Part shown: positions 6,632-6,632 of the stretch, piece after piece
Layout: each line of letters starts with the position of its first letter
Position numbering within the stretch: position 1 is the first letter of the stretch
DNA from: JBFLVQ01 sp040758525
Lineage (GTDB): Bacteria; Acidobacteriota; Blastocatellia; Chloracidobacteriales; JADJPF01
Direction of reading: 5' to 3'
Assembly: GCA_040758525.1 (NCBI GenBank)
Contig: JBFLVQ010000540.1
Span: forward strand, 1 to 6,632
Length of the DNA: 6,632 nucleotides
Notes under the pieces: model-generated
Seen by the model: only the letters and a program-made list of their open reading frames with translations
The model's database searches: none
Told to the model about the DNA's origin: nothing
Made by a program: the position numbers and the translations under genes

Positions 6632-6632
6632 T

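Larger units (their letters stand above)
6173..6632. other. Non-coding region upstream of the lipase
   Basis: About 460 bases with no credible gene on either strand and no recognisable tRNA. The first part should hold the lipase promoter and leader. On the minus strand, TATTAT (6246-6251) and TTGCCA (6266-6271) resemble -10 and -35 boxes, but the 14-base gap, containing a run of seven G, is too short for a normal sigma-70 promoter. This candidate is flanked by AGTTACC (6231-6237) and its inverse GGTAACT (6276-6282), a possible operator pair. A CTTCA/TGAAG hairpin lies at 6189-6204. Beyond about 6480 the DNA becomes strongly A+T rich and palindromic (listed separately). Confidence 0.5.

Overview
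The window reads as chromosomal DNA from a Gram-negative-type bacterium of moderate-to-low G+C content (about 40-45% by eye). The kinase catalytic domain has wording I associate with Acidobacteriota of the Blastocatellia type (a 'GTVLDGKYRI' lead-in, 'NHPNAVAVLDSG', 'HRDIKPDNIFL', 'GGLVGTPVYMSPE'). That assignment is pattern recognition, not a search result, and the low G+C would be unusual for that group.

The layout, left to right, is as follows. (1) Positions 47-3880, minus strand, hold a 1277-residue receptor protein kinase. It has a signal peptide, fourteen beta-propeller blades (probably two seven-bladed propellers), a Y_Y_Y domain, one membrane helix, a coiled coil, a complete Ser/Thr kinase domain and a low-complexity tail. 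(2) A non-coding stretch of about 500 bases separates it from (3) a divergently transcribed, receiver-only response regulator on the plus strand (4390-4818). (4) Two abutting hairpins (4835-4890) separate the regulator from (5) a convergent secreted lipase on the minus strand (4902-6158) that resembles bacterial lipase families I.5 and I.6. (6) About 470 bases without a gene follow. The last 130 of these are very A+T rich and packed with inverted repeats.

The first two genes may form a signalling locus. The kinase has the sensor half of a Bacteroidetes-style hybrid two-component sensor (propellers, Y_Y_Y, membrane helix, signalling helix), but a Hanks-type Ser/Thr kinase stands where the histidine kinase would be. 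An orphan receiver protein lies next door on the opposite strand. The lipase is probably exported and metal-dependent. Nothing in the sequence shows directly that the kinase controls it; that link would rest on proximity alone. I see no tRNA, rRNA, CRISPR array, insertion sequence or transposase.
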